This document shows, piece by piece, positions 1 to 8,574 of a DNA stretch of 64,000 nucleotides (its first letter is position 1; every line of letters begins with the position of its first letter). The notes under the pieces were generated by a model. The model was not told the DNA's origin. It did no database searches and worked only from the letters and a program-made list of their open reading frames with translations. Where the stretch lies: assembly GCA_947502265.1 (NCBI GenBank), contig CANMZB010000003.1, forward strand, positions 218,802 to 282,801, in the 5' to 3' direction. A program made the translations under genes and the position numbers. The stretch comes from an uncultured Sulfitobacter sp. Its GTDB lineage: Bacteria; Pseudomonadota; Alphaproteobacteria; Rhodobacterales; Rhodobacteraceae.

Positions 1-94
1 CTTTGTGGCCTTGTTGCCGTTAATGAACCCCTAAATCCCCGAAGCGCTGTGCCATGCATTTTATTCAACTCACGCACACTCTCGTTACCGGCGC

Positions 95-448
95 TTAAGC
101 ACGCCTTTCTAACGTCCCTTTTTTCTCTGTCTTTACGCTGCGCCGACGCCCCTGCGCATCATAAGTATCCAACGCAGAGCGCACCTGTTTGAGCGCCGCA
201 AGCCGTGCAGCTACGGTGCGAATCCCGTCGAGTGCGCCATCGAGTAGCAACTGATTACGTTGCAATTTTTGCTCCAGCGGCGCGATGGCATCGCGGCTCC
301 ATGCGCTTTGTTGCAACAAGCGCTCTACAACGGCCTCCTTTTCCGGCAGGAGTACGCCCAGACCCTCAAGGTCTCCTTCAAGCAAAAGCGTGCGCTCCTG
401 CTCCAGCAGCAGCTCCAGTGATTCAAGATTGACGAGATGATCAGTCAT
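95..448 (-). CDS. FlgN-like flagellar chaperone-type protein
   Basis: Small (117 residues), very leucine- and glutamate-rich helical protein. It has the look of FlgN-type proteins, which hold hook-filament junction subunits before export. Two helical blocks are visible (about residues 5-45 and 55-105). The start chosen is the ATG at 448, in the sequence MTDHLVNLE. This overlaps the 3' end of the upstream rod-binding gene by 8 bases, whereas the longer reading at 472 would overlap it further. The neighbours (rod-binding protein, fliK, flgD) support a flagellar role. The family call rests on composition, size and context because no strict motif is present, so it is moderately sure. The 94 bases to its left hold no gene I can identify. 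Confidence 0.7.
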   Translation of the reverse strand: MTDHLVNLESLELLLEQERTLLLEGDLEGLGVLLPEKEAVVERLLQQSAWSRDAIAPLEQKLQRNQLLLDGALDGIRTVAARLAALKQVRSALDTYDAQGRRRSVKTEKKGTLERRA

Positions 449-713
449 TTGTGCGCTCCTTGAGTGCGTCAAAAAGGGATTGCGCCAGCCCGATGCCGCC
501 GCCTTTTACAATACTCAACGCCTGTTCCTGTATCAGGAAAGAGCTGAATTGTTCTTCGCCCGCGCCGCCACCGAAGGCTTCGCTGGTTTGGCCCAGGCCT
601 GCGGATTGCAGCATTTCCGCCAAAAATGTCGCTTCAAGCTTCTGGGCCGCCTCCATGAGTACCGCGTCACGGGAGACCGCGGGAACCGATGTGGCAGGAA
701 GAGGGGGTATCAT
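441..713 (-). CDS. Rod-binding protein (FlgJ N-terminal domain / CheL type)
   Basis: This 90-residue protein matches the N-terminal rod-binding domain of FlgJ as found alone in alphaproteobacteria. The typical features are AAQKLEATFLAEMLQSAGLG (residues 22-41) and a C-terminal helix with GGGIGLAQSLFDAL. It lacks the muramidase domain of enterobacterial FlgJ, which is normal for this lineage. Its role is to help assemble the flagellar rod in the periplasm. It is transcribed away from fliK, and its stop overlaps the start of the FlgN-like gene, so the two are probably translationally coupled. Confidence 0.85.
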   Translation of the reverse strand: MIPPLPATSVPAVSRDAVLMEAAQKLEATFLAEMLQSAGLGQTSEAFGGGAGEEQFSSFLIQEQALSIVKGGGIGLAQSLFDALKERTND

Positions 714-765
714 TTTGCAAAACTCCTAAAATATGCGCGATTTTCTCCAGCATGACCTGAAAGCG

Positions 766-780
766 GTAAACAACCGGTAA
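766..780. promoter_or_regulatory. CtrA-like half-site pair in the flagellar divergent region
   Basis: GTAA-N7-GTAA lies between the divergent rod-binding gene and fliK. CtrA, which controls flagellar genes in many alphaproteobacteria, binds TTAA-N7-TTAA. Each half here deviates at its first base, so this is only a candidate. Confidence 0.25.
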
Positions 781-833
781 GGAAGAATGGCGATAGTGGC
801 ACCTCATCGCGGCAGAATCCCGAAAGGCACATC

Positions 834-2291
834 ATGCATCCAACCTCCCAGACGGCGATCAGCTTTGCATCATCCCCCCCGACAGCCGCTTCGAAAGAAT
901 CTGACATTCAGGCAGAACCCGCGGTGCCTACCGGCCGGGCGCAAAAGCACGCGCCCAAAGATGCACCGCCCGATTTTGCAGCCCTGCTCAATGCGCTACC
1001 CTCTCGTGCGCCAACGGACACCGCGCGAACCAAGGCAGATGCCGCAGATGTGCCTGCCGTTTCGCCAACGCAGACCGAAGATGAGACGCCACAGCTGACC
1101 GACACCGCGCAAACTGACGTACCAGTTATCGCGCCCGCAAAGCTTAATGACACTGGTGGTAAAATCACGCGCCTGGAACCGCCAGTTCCGCAAGTTAAAG
1201 GCGCAACAGCGACCGCTCCGCTCGCGCCTTCAGAAGCTCCGCTACAGGCCGGTTCTTCGACGGGCGACGCCATTCCAGTACCCTCGTCTCTACAGATGCC
1301 TCCCGCAACGCTTGGGGCCAATTCGCCGGTTGTACAGCCCGAAATAGCAACTGAATCGCCGGGAAATCTGCAGGCGGGGCATGTGGCAGCAAAAACCACC
1401 CCGGCAGCGCCACAGCTTCTTTCAGGATCAAATCTGCTGGCGAATCCGGCACAAAGCACCGCTGGCGACCCGCCTGCGCCGCCCACCCGGCAGCTTGATC
1501 CGCTTCAAACAGATCCCTCCCGCATCACGGTGCGTACCGGCGCTGACTATACAATCAGTACCGGTTCAGAGAAATCAAAGCCGGTTTCTGCCGTCCGCGC
1601 ACAAGATGCGATTGGTAGCGCGCGCATGGTGCCGGCGGCAGAAACCACCCCCTCCCGGTCGCGAGAACCGGTCCCAAACTCCCCGCCGCCAATCACTTCT
1701 GTCACATCGGGACCAGGGCTGACAGCGCCCGCTCCTCCTCTGCTTTCTGCCCATAATAACGCGACGGCCTCCCCCATTTCCGATCCGGCGGTCTCATTGC
1801 TGGGCGTCTCCGATTCGGTGACAGATTTGTCTTTTGAACCCGCACGAATCCTCCAGACAACCGGCGCTACGTCCACGCCATTGCGCGCTGATCTGGCGGC
1901 CCATGTCGCGCGGCAGATCGCCGAGGGGGTGCAGCATGCACCGAACCGACCCATCGAAATCGCTCTTTCGCCACAGGAGTTGGGGCGCGTACGCGTTTCG
2001 ATCAAAACCGAGGACAAGAACATTGTCGTCAATATTCTCGCAGAGCGCGGCGAAACGCTTGATCTTATGCGCCGCCATATCGACCAACTTGGCCAGACGT
2101 TCCGCAGTATCGGCTATGACAGCATAAGCTTTTCCTTCGGACAGGGAGCACAAGATGGCGCGCAAACCGGAGAGCGCACCGCCAAAGACGAGACCGCGAA
2201 GAACAGAGACGACACTATTTCCACGCAAGAAAATGTCGCCGCCCTGCCCCCTTTACGCGCCGCGACCAGCGGCGTTGATATCCGCCTTTAA
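834..2291 (+). CDS. fliK: Flagellar hook-length control protein FliK
   Basis: A 485-residue protein with a long, low-complexity Ala/Pro/Thr-rich region (about residues 1-340) and a compact C-terminal Flg_hook domain (about 350-445). The latter contains PIEIALSPQELGRVRVSI and a GYDSISFSF-like end. This two-part layout is characteristic of FliK, which is exported during hook growth. Its C-terminus then switches FlhB substrate specificity from hook to filament subunits. The ATG at 834 follows a CGAAAGG ribosome site. It lies 12 bases upstream of flgD, in the same direction. The disordered half diverges quickly between species, so the call rests on the C-terminal domain, size and neighbours. Confidence 0.9.
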   Translation: MHPTSQTAISFASSPPTAASKESDIQAEPAVPTGRAQKHAPKDAPPDFAALLNALPSRAPTDTARTKADAADVPAVSPTQTEDETPQLTDTAQTDVPVIAPAKLNDTGGKITRLEPPVPQVKGATATAPLAPSEAPLQAGSSTGDAIPVPSSLQMPPATLGANSPVVQPEIATESPGNLQAGHVAAKTTPAAPQLLSGSNLLANPAQSTAGDPPAPPTRQLDPLQTDPSRITVRTGADYTISTGSEKSKPVSAVRAQDAIGSARMVPAAETTPSRSREPVPNSPPPITSVTSGPGLTAPAPPLLSAHNNATASPISDPAVSLLGVSDSVTDLSFEPARILQTTGATSTPLRADLAAHVARQIAEGVQHAPNRPIEIALSPQELGRVRVSIKTEDKNIVVNILAERGETLDLMRRHIDQLGQTFRSIGYDSISFSFGQGAQDGAQTGERTAKDETAKNRDDTISTQENVAALPPLRAATSGVDIRL

Positions 2292-2303
2292 GGAGACCCG
2301 ACC

Positions 2304-2966
2304 ATGATCACCCCCACAACAAGCGCTTCCACCACCACACCCGCCGCCGATGTACCGCAAGCCAAAGAGGCGCTGTCGTCGGATTTCGAAACCTTCATCA
2401 AGATGCTTACAACACAGGCAAAATATCAGGATCCGCTAGAGCCGATCGACAATTCGGAGTATGCGGCACAGCTCGCCCAGTTCTCGATGGTCGAACAGCA
2501 GGTGCAATCCAACGATCTTCTGAAAGCGCTGGGCACACAGCTTGGCTCGGGCGGCATCGGGCAGCTTGCCGGCTGGATCGGGATGGAGGCCCGCACCACC
2601 GGACCGGTTCAGTTCGATGGTGCGCCGGTCACCATTTTGCCAACGCCTCCGGTAAACGCAACGGCGATGGATCTGGTTGTGCATGATGCGCAGGGCCGCG
2701 AGGTGGATCGCGGCGCCCTGCCTATCTCGAAGGAACCAGTGCTTTGGGCGGGTGTAAGCCAAAGCGGCAAGCCCTTTGCCGCTGGTCAATACACTTTCAC
2801 CGTCGAGGGAACGACATCTGACGGTAACGCGCTGCCATCAACGCCCGCAGCGACCTATGCCCGCATCGTCGAAGTGCAGACAAACGGGACCGATCCGCAG
2901 GTTATTTTCAGCGGTGGTGCGCAGGCCTCCGCCAGCGACATCACGGCATTGCGCGAAGGTGTTTAA
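2304..2966 (+). CDS. flgD: Flagellar hook assembly (capping) protein FlgD
   Basis: A 220-residue protein with the FlgD N-terminal signature: FETFIKMLTTQAKYQDPLEP (about 29-48) followed by YAAQLAQFSMVEQQ. Behind it are a central FlgD tudor-like region and a FlgD Ig-like part around DLVVHDAQGREV. FlgD caps the growing hook so that FlgE subunits polymerise. A GGAG ribosome site precedes the ATG. It is probably co-transcribed with fliK. Its TAA overlaps by a few bases the stop codon of the convergent amine oxidase gene. Confidence 0.95.
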   Translation: MITPTTSASTTTPAADVPQAKEALSSDFETFIKMLTTQAKYQDPLEPIDNSEYAAQLAQFSMVEQQVQSNDLLKALGTQLGSGGIGQLAGWIGMEARTTGPVQFDGAPVTILPTPPVNATAMDLVVHDAQGREVDRGALPISKEPVLWAGVSQSGKPFAAGQYTFTVEGTTSDGNALPSTPAATYARIVEVQTNGTDPQVIFSGGAQASASDITALREGV

Positions 2967-4291
2967 CGGTCGACAAATGCGTAAGCAGCATAGGCTGGCG
3001 GCATCAGCAGACGGCGGAACCGGCCAAGTTCGAACCGTTGCAGGGGCGATTGCACCGCATCCGGGTAAAGCAGATCGGGCGTTTTTCCCTGCACAAGCGC
3101 AGCGAGCAACGCGCCTGAGTAACTTCCCATCGCCACGCCATTTCCATGGTAGCACATGCCCGCAAACAGCCCCTTATGGGCGGGGACCGGTCCGACAAAA
3201 GGCATCAGATCGCGCGCGAGGCAAACCATCCCCGACCACGCATGAGGTGTCTCGACATTGGCCCACGCCGGAAACATCCTGTCAAAATCCGCGCGCACCT
3301 TCCGCCGCGCGCGGGCCTCCGCTGCTGGTCCTGTCGTCAATCCGCCGCGCATCCCGAAGAGAAACTGCCGGTCCGGCATCAGACGGAAATAATGCAGCAG
3401 ATTACGGGTATCATAGGACATCTGCTCGGTCGTCCAACCCTGTGCCACCAATTCGGAATCCGTAAGCGGGCGCGTCACAAGGACATTCGATTGCCCCGGA
3501 ATGTAACGGCCAGCCAACCAGCCGGGAAGGTCTTCGGAGGAATACCCGTTGGTCGCGATGATCACGCGATCCGCGCGCAAGCTGTGGCCGTTGACGCACA
3601 GCGCCCACCCCTTGTCCGCAGGTGCGATCTGCGTCACCGCGCTGTGTCCGTGAATACGGGCACCCGCCGCTTCTGCCCCCGTGGCCAGACCCGCCACATA
3701 TTTTCGTGGATTAAGGCCAAATCCAACAGGGATCGTCAACGCGCCATGGAATGGGCCACCGAAACCTTCAGCGGCCAGCGCTTCTTTGCTGATCAGCCTG
3801 TGATCACTCCCGTAGTTTTCACGTATATCAGCCGCCTGCGCGCGCAACGCCACCATATCCTTGGCGCGGTGGGCAAGCGCCGTTTCCCCGATGGAATGCC
3901 GGTCCACATCCAGCGCAAGGTCATCCACCAGCCGTTCCACCAGTCGCACGGCTTCCAGTTCGCTCCGCCGATAGGCCACACGACCATCCTTGCCAAAGCG
4001 GCGCTCGATCTGCGCGTCCTCGGCTTTGCTGCCGCCCAGACAGCAAAAGCCGCCATTGCGACCCGATGCGCCCCATCCGACATCTTGCGCATCAACGACT
4101 GTGGTGCTGATACCCGCCCGCGCCAGATGCAAGGCGGCGCTCAATCCGGTGAAGCCCGCCCCGATGATCGCCACATCCGTTCGCGCATCTGTGTCCAGCG
4201 GCGCGCGTGGTGCTATGTGGCATGTCTCGTCCCACCAGCATCCGCTTCGCGGGCCGTCACCGTAGGCGAAGGCGTTAAAAATCCGTTTCAT
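2963..4291 (-). CDS. FAD-dependent amine oxidase, gamma-glutamylputrescine oxidase (PuuB) type
   Basis: A 442-residue DAO-family flavoprotein. The FAD-binding Rossmann motif GAGFTGLSAA lies near residue 43, followed by the acidic VVDAQDVGWGASGRNGG stretch typical of PuuB/OrdL enzymes. The C-terminal part has GMCYHGNGVA, which closes the FAD site. PuuB oxidises gamma-glutamylputrescine to the aldehyde. The gene is the last of a putrescine-type ABC operon, overlapping the preceding permease gene by ATGA (4288-4291), which supports an amine substrate. No gamma-glutamylputrescine synthetase gene is in the window, so the exact substrate is inferred. A related deaminating oxidase for another amino compound is possible. 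Confidence 0.75.
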   Translation of the reverse strand: MKRIFNAFAYGDGPRSGCWWDETCHIAPRAPLDTDARTDVAIIGAGFTGLSAALHLARAGISTTVVDAQDVGWGASGRNGGFCCLGGSKAEDAQIERRFGKDGRVAYRRSELEAVRLVERLVDDLALDVDRHSIGETALAHRAKDMVALRAQAADIRENYGSDHRLISKEALAAEGFGGPFHGALTIPVGFGLNPRKYVAGLATGAEAAGARIHGHSAVTQIAPADKGWALCVNGHSLRADRVIIATNGYSSEDLPGWLAGRYIPGQSNVLVTRPLTDSELVAQGWTTEQMSYDTRNLLHYFRLMPDRQFLFGMRGGLTTGPAAEARARRKVRADFDRMFPAWANVETPHAWSGMVCLARDLMPFVGPVPAHKGLFAGMCYHGNGVAMGSYSGALLAALVQGKTPDLLYPDAVQSPLQRFELGRFRRLLMPPAYAAYAFVDR

Positions 4292-5106
4292 TCGGCGCGT
4301 TCGGCCGTCTGCGCGTCGCGCTGCGCCGCAATTGCGCTGCGTTTGGAAATGATCGAGGCGGTGATCACCCCCACCGTCACGATGCCGATCATGAGGGTCG
4401 AAAGCGCGTTGATCTCGGGTGTAACGCCAAGGCGCACCGCGCTCCAGATCTTGATCGGCAGCGTCGTTGAGGACGGGCCGGAAACAAACGACGCAATCAC
4501 CAGATCATCAAGGCTGAGCGTGAAAGCCAGCAGCCAGCCGGCGATAACCGCAGGCGCGATGATCGGCAGGGTTACCAGCCGGAAAGCATCGAACCGGTTG
4601 CACCCCAGATCCAGCGCCGCTTCTTCCAGCGACCGATCAAAGCTGACCAGCCTTGAGGACACCACAACCGAGACATAGCACATCGAGAATGTCGTATGCG
4701 CAAGGACGATGGTCAAAATACCACGGTCCAGCCCGATGCCGATGAAGAGCAGCAAAAGCGACAGGCCGGTGATGACTTCGGGCATCACCAGTGGCGCATA
4801 GATCATCCCCGAAAACAGGGTACGCCCGAAAAACCGCCCGGAATTAACCAGCACATAAGCGGCCATCGTGCCCAGCAGCGTGGCCATTGTGGAAGAGATC
4901 ACAGCCACCTGAAGCGTTACCCACGCCGCATCCAGAAAGGCCTCGTCGCGCAGCAAAGAGCCATACCACTGTGTCGAGAACCCCGCCCAGACCGTTACCA
5001 GCTTTGATGAGTTGAAGCTGTAGATAACCAGCAGCACCATCGGCAGATACAGAAACGCAAAGCCGAGGGTGAGTGCGGTGATGTTAAGGGCCGATAAACG
5101 TTTCAT
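4288..5106 (-). CDS. Polyamine ABC transporter permease (PotI/PotC type)
   Basis: A 272-residue inner-membrane protein with about six hydrophobic segments. It has the binding-protein-dependent permease EAA loop (EEAALDLGCNRFDAFRLVTLP, about residues 170-190), where the ATPase docks. The N-terminus (LGFAFLYLPMVLLVIYSFN) is typical of PotI/PotC. It partners the PotH-like permease encoded just upstream, with an ATGA overlap at 5103-5106, and overlaps the oxidase gene downstream. It would form one half of the channel for putrescine or a related cation. Confidence 0.9.
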   Translation of the reverse strand: MKRLSALNITALTLGFAFLYLPMVLLVIYSFNSSKLVTVWAGFSTQWYGSLLRDEAFLDAAWVTLQVAVISSTMATLLGTMAAYVLVNSGRFFGRTLFSGMIYAPLVMPEVITGLSLLLLFIGIGLDRGILTIVLAHTTFSMCYVSVVVSSRLVSFDRSLEEAALDLGCNRFDAFRLVTLPIIAPAVIAGWLLAFTLSLDDLVIASFVSGPSSTTLPIKIWSAVRLGVTPEINALSTLMIGIVTVGVITASIISKRSAIAAQRDAQTAERAE

Positions 5107-5978
5107 TTTTCCGCCTCCGCCTGTTTCTGCTGGTTGCGCTGGAATAGCACGATGGGCACGATCAGGATCAGCAACAAGATCACCGCCACGGCGCTCGCCA
5201 CCGGCCAGTCACGGTTGTTAAAGAACTCCTCGAACAGAACCTTGCCGATCATCAGCGTGCCAGAGCCGCCCAACAGCGACGGGATCACAAATTCACCGAG
5301 CGCCGGAATGAACACCAGAAAACACCCCGCGATGATGCCGTTTTTCGACAGCGGCACCGTGACCAGCCAAAACGCGGTGAGGCGCGAACAGCCAAGGTCT
5401 TCGGCCGCCTCGATCAGGCTATCATCCATCCGGTCAAGCGCGGCATAGATCGGCAAGATCATGAAAGGCAGATAGGTATAGACGATCCCGATATAGACCG
5501 CCGTAGGCGTGTTGAGGATTGTCAGCGGCTCGCTGATCAAGCCGATCCAGAGTAGAAGCTGGTTCAGCAAACCCTCGTTGCTGAGGATGCCAACCCACGC
5601 ATAAACGCGGATGAGAAACGAGGTCCAGAATGGTAGGATCACCAACATCATAAGCGTCGCACGCCATTCTTCGGGGGCGCGGGCCATGCCGTATGCCATC
5701 GGATATCCGACAAGCAGCGTCAAAAACGTCGACAGGGCCGCGATCTTGAGACTACTCAGATACGCTTTGTAATAAAGATCATCTGTCGTCAGAAACCAGA
5801 AGTTTTCAAGATCGAGCCCTTCGATCAGCGCGCCAAAGCCGTCTTTGAGCGTGGGCGCATAGGGCGGAATCGCAAGCGCCGCATCGGACAGCGAAATCTT
5901 GAAGACGATCAGGAACGGGATCAGGAACAGCGCCAGCAGCCACGCGTAAGGTACGGCGATCAGGGCAAAACGACGCAT
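5103..5978 (-). CDS. Polyamine ABC transporter permease (PotH/PotB type)
   Basis: A 291-residue inner-membrane permease. It has a hydrophobic N-terminal segment after a short positive start (MRRFALIAVPYAWLLALFLI). Around residues 190-210 is the EAA-loop motif EAAEDLGCSRLTAFWLVTVPLS. The PotH-typical LPFWTSFLIRVYAWVGIL stretch is near residue 115. It is the second channel subunit of the transporter encoded from 8325 down to 4288. It is separated from the ATPase gene by 61 bases and overlaps the next permease by ATGA. Confidence 0.9.
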   Translation of the reverse strand: MRRFALIAVPYAWLLALFLIPFLIVFKISLSDAALAIPPYAPTLKDGFGALIEGLDLENFWFLTTDDLYYKAYLSSLKIAALSTFLTLLVGYPMAYGMARAPEEWRATLMMLVILPFWTSFLIRVYAWVGILSNEGLLNQLLLWIGLISEPLTILNTPTAVYIGIVYTYLPFMILPIYAALDRMDDSLIEAAEDLGCSRLTAFWLVTVPLSKNGIIAGCFLVFIPALGEFVIPSLLGGSGTLMIGKVLFEEFFNNRDWPVASAVAVILLLILIVPIVLFQRNQQKQAEAEK

Positions 5979-6039
5979 TATGCCTCTGCCCCGTCATGGA
6001 ACAAGCGCTGTGCGAGGAATGGCAGACGGGGTGCTTTTA

Positions 6040-7167
6040 TCATTGCTCCAAAAGCACCCCTGCAGTTGCGTTCCAACGTATCCACACGGGGTCTTCCCAT
6101 GTGATGCCACGATTCGAGATGCGGCGCGTGTTGGCGGTTTGCGCTTTGATGATCTGCCCGCCGGGAAGTTCGACGTGATAGGTTGACAGGTTGCCCAGAT
6201 AGGCAATGTCGAGCACCTTGCCTTCTACCGCGTTTTCCACGTCTTCCGGCTTGTCCTTGGTGATCGAAATCTTTTCGGGACGAATCGCCAGATGACACTT
6301 CTGCCCGTCACTGAAACCCGTTTCCGACACCGCGACAATCGGGGCCTGATTAGGCACCCAATCAACAAAGTACCGATCCTTTCCTGCGGGTTTTGCCGTG
6401 CCGCTGATGATATTCACATCGCCAATGAAATCCGCGACATAAACGGAATTTGGCGTCTCGTAGATATTGGCAGGGCTGGCGACCTGAATGATGCGCCCCT
6501 CGTCCATCACGGCCACGCGGGAGGCAACTGTCATCGCCTCTTCCTGATCGTGGGTCACGATGACAAAAGTTGTGCCGGTGCTTTCCTGAATGTCCATCAG
6601 TTCAAACTGCGTATCCTGGCGCAGCTTTTTGTCCAAAGCGCCCAGCGGCTCGTCCAGGAGCAAAAGTTTGGGTGCCTTCGCCAATGACCGCGCAAGGGCG
6701 ACGCGCTGTCGCTGGCCACCCGAAATCTGGTGCGGTTTGCGGCGGGCGAATTCTTCCAGACGGGTCAGCTTGAGCATCTCGGCCACGCGCGCGTCAATCT
6801 TGTCTTTCGGCATTTTGTCGCGACGCAGACCAAAGGCGATATTGTCCCAGATGCTAAGATGCGGGAACAGCGCATAGGATTGGAACATCATGTTTACCGC
6901 GCGCTGGTTTGGCGGCACGGCGGCGATGTCTTTGCCTGACAGCAGAATGCGGCCCTCGGTCACGCTTTCGAAACCGGCCAGCATCCGCATCATCGTTGTT
7001 TTGCCGCACCCCGACGGGCCGAGCAGCGCAAAGAACTCCTGCGCGTAGATATTGATGGTCAGATCATCAATCGCAATAAAACTACCAAACCGCTTGCTGA
7101 CGTTCTCGAACCGGATAAGAGGTTTTTCGTTCGGATCGTCCCAAGGGGCGAAAACAGGACTGCTCAC
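6040..7167 (-). CDS. Polyamine ABC transporter ATP-binding protein (PotG/PotA type)
   Basis: A 375-residue ATPase. Walker A is GPSGCGKTT, the signature motif is ISGGQRQRVALARSLA, Walker B is LLLLDEPLGALD, and the switch histidine lies in VIVTHDQEEAM. A C-terminal TOBE regulatory region follows, with LAIRPEKI. I place the start at the GTG at 7165-7167, which has AAGGAA a few bases upstream. The longer ATG reading adds an unlikely N-terminus. It powers the transporter formed with the two permeases and the PotF-like binding protein. The gene lies 72 bases after the binding-protein gene. Confidence 0.9.
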   Translation of the reverse strand: MSSPVFAPWDDPNEKPLIRFENVSKRFGSFIAIDDLTINIYAQEFFALLGPSGCGKTTMMRMLAGFESVTEGRILLSGKDIAAVPPNQRAVNMMFQSYALFPHLSIWDNIAFGLRRDKMPKDKIDARVAEMLKLTRLEEFARRKPHQISGGQRQRVALARSLAKAPKLLLLDEPLGALDKKLRQDTQFELMDIQESTGTTFVIVTHDQEEAMTVASRVAVMDEGRIIQVASPANIYETPNSVYVADFIGDVNIISGTAKPAGKDRYFVDWVPNQAPIVAVSETGFSDGQKCHLAIRPEKISITKDKPEDVENAVEGKVLDIAYLGNLSTYHVELPGGQIIKAQTANTRRISNRGITWEDPVWIRWNATAGVLLEQ

Positions 7168-7239
7168 AGTGCATTTTTCCTTGCGGTCTAGGATGGAAAG
7201 AGACGGCACCACCTGGCGCCGCCTCTGTGATCCGCCAGC

Positions 7240-8325
7240 TTAGGTGCCGGATTTTATTTTGGTCCAGATACGAGTCACGACACGCTGCACTTTTTGCGGA
7301 TAGGGCGTTGTGGTGAACAGGTTGTTCAGCGTTGCCTCATCCGGATAAATCGCCGGATCGCCGATCACATCTTCAACAAGGTACTGCTCGCTCGCCTTGT
7401 TGCCGTTGGCGTAATAGACGAAATTTGACGCAGCAGCGGCGTTTTCCGCATCCATGATAAAGTTCAGGAAGGTGTGTGCGCCATCCACGTTCGGCGCATC
7501 TACAGGAATCGCCATCTGGTCAAACCACATCTGCGCGCCTTCTTTCGCGGCATTGTAAACGATCTCGACGCCATTGTCGGCCTCGGCCGCGCGGTCACGC
7601 GCCTGAAGAATATCACCGGACCAACCAACCGCCACACAGATATCGCCGTTCGCCAGCGCGTTGATGTACTCAGAGCTGTGGAACTTCTGGATGTAGGGGC
7701 GAATTTTCAACAGCGCTTCTTCGGCTTTGGCCAGCACTTCGGGATCATGGCTGTCGGGATCTTCGCCAATGTATTTCAACGCCATCGGCAGCATTTCGGC
7801 AGGTGCATCAAGGAAATGCACACCGCAATCGGCCAGCTTGGACATGTTGTCGGGATTCATCACCAGTTCGAGCGAATCAAGCGGTGCATCCTCGCCAAGC
7901 GCCTCCTTGACCTTGGCAAGGTTCGCCCCGATTCCGGTGGTTCCCCACATATAGTTGATCGAATAGGCGTTTTCAGGATCGTACTGCTCTGTCCGGGTTG
8001 TGACGATATCCCACATATTTTCGAGATTGGGCAGTTTCGACGGATCAAGCTTCTGGAACGCGCCCGCCGTGATCTGGCGTTGCAGGAAGGTGCCGGACGG
8101 CACAACAACATCGTATCCCGATCCACCGGACAGCATCTTTGTTTCCAGCATTTCGTTGCTGTCAAAAACATCATAAATCAGCTTAAGGCCCGTTTCTTCT
8201 TCGAATTTGGCCAGCAAATCCTCGTCTATATAGTCGGACCAGTTGTAAACGCGGACCTCCTGCGCGAACGCGGCTCCAGCCGTCAGCGCCGTTACAACGG
8301 CACCGGTAAAAAGCGATTTGATCAT
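7240..8325 (-). CDS. Periplasmic putrescine-type binding protein (PotF-like)
   Basis: A 361-residue secreted solute-binding protein with a clear signal peptide (residues 1-21, cut after AGAAFAQ). It continues with VRVYNWSDYIDEDLLAKFEEETG, the PotF/PotD-family opening. Further family marks are VVPSGTFLQRQI, YMWGTTGIG and VAVGWSGDILQA, where the aromatic and acidic residues line the polyamine pocket. It delivers the ligand to the PotGHI-like complex encoded downstream. As first gene of the minus-strand operon it is read from the control region at 8326-8574, which holds a palindromic site shared with the aminotransferase gene. Putrescine is the most likely ligand, but spermidine or another diamine is possible. 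Confidence 0.9.
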   Translation of the reverse strand: MIKSLFTGAVVTALTAGAAFAQEVRVYNWSDYIDEDLLAKFEEETGLKLIYDVFDSNEMLETKMLSGGSGYDVVVPSGTFLQRQITAGAFQKLDPSKLPNLENMWDIVTTRTEQYDPENAYSINYMWGTTGIGANLAKVKEALGEDAPLDSLELVMNPDNMSKLADCGVHFLDAPAEMLPMALKYIGEDPDSHDPEVLAKAEEALLKIRPYIQKFHSSEYINALANGDICVAVGWSGDILQARDRAAEADNGVEIVYNAAKEGAQMWFDQMAIPVDAPNVDGAHTFLNFIMDAENAAAASNFVYYANGNKASEQYLVEDVIGDPAIYPDEATLNNLFTTTPYPQKVQRVVTRIWTKIKSGT

Positions 8326-8373
8326 CTTAATACTCCCATCAAGTGTTGTCAGAATTCCCCGACATTACCGGTG

Positions 8374-8385
8374 ATTTGATCAAAT
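8374..8385. promoter_or_regulatory. Perfect palindrome ATTTGATCAAAT, candidate operator of the potF-like operon
   Basis: A 12-bp perfect inverted repeat lies about 50 bases upstream of the potF-like start. On the minus strand it overlaps a plausible promoter (TTGCTG, 17 bases, TCAAAT). A second, slightly imperfect copy sits in front of the divergent aminotransferase gene, so one regulator probably controls both. The regulator is not encoded next to it. Confidence 0.5.
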
Positions 8386-8512
8386 TTTTATGCTTACAGC
8401 AAGTTATTTCATTCGAACCCGCCCATTGCCCAAGCCAAAGCGCACAAATGCTGGGCACCTGTTCGCACCGCGGCTTGGTACTTTGTTTTTCCGGCTCATA
8501 ATGACAGATTGA

Positions 8513-8541
8513 TTGACCCCGATAAAATTTGATCATATTTT
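8513..8541 (+). promoter_or_regulatory. Promoter with overlapping operator for the aminotransferase gene
   Basis: TTGACC (8513-8518), a 17-base spacer and TATTTT (8536-8541) make a sigma-70-like promoter. The near-palindrome at 8524-8541 (AAAATTTGATCATATTTT, 16 of 18 bases symmetric) covers the spacer and -10 box. It repeats the TTTGATCA core of the site at 8374-8385. This placement suggests repression by a dimeric regulator, perhaps relieved by a polyamine. Confidence 0.45.
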
Positions 8542-8574
8542 AAAATCAACTCCCCTCATAATAAGGCTCCCGTC

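Noticed and set aside
40..54. Sigma-54-like TGGCAC element on the minus strand
   Set aside because: The -12 part reads TTCG instead of TTGC, and the downstream gene lies outside the window.
3146..4678. 510-codon plus-strand open frame opposite the amine oxidase and permease genes
   Set aside because: It is antisense to two clear genes. The protein has shadow-like composition (many His, Arg, Pro) and no domain.
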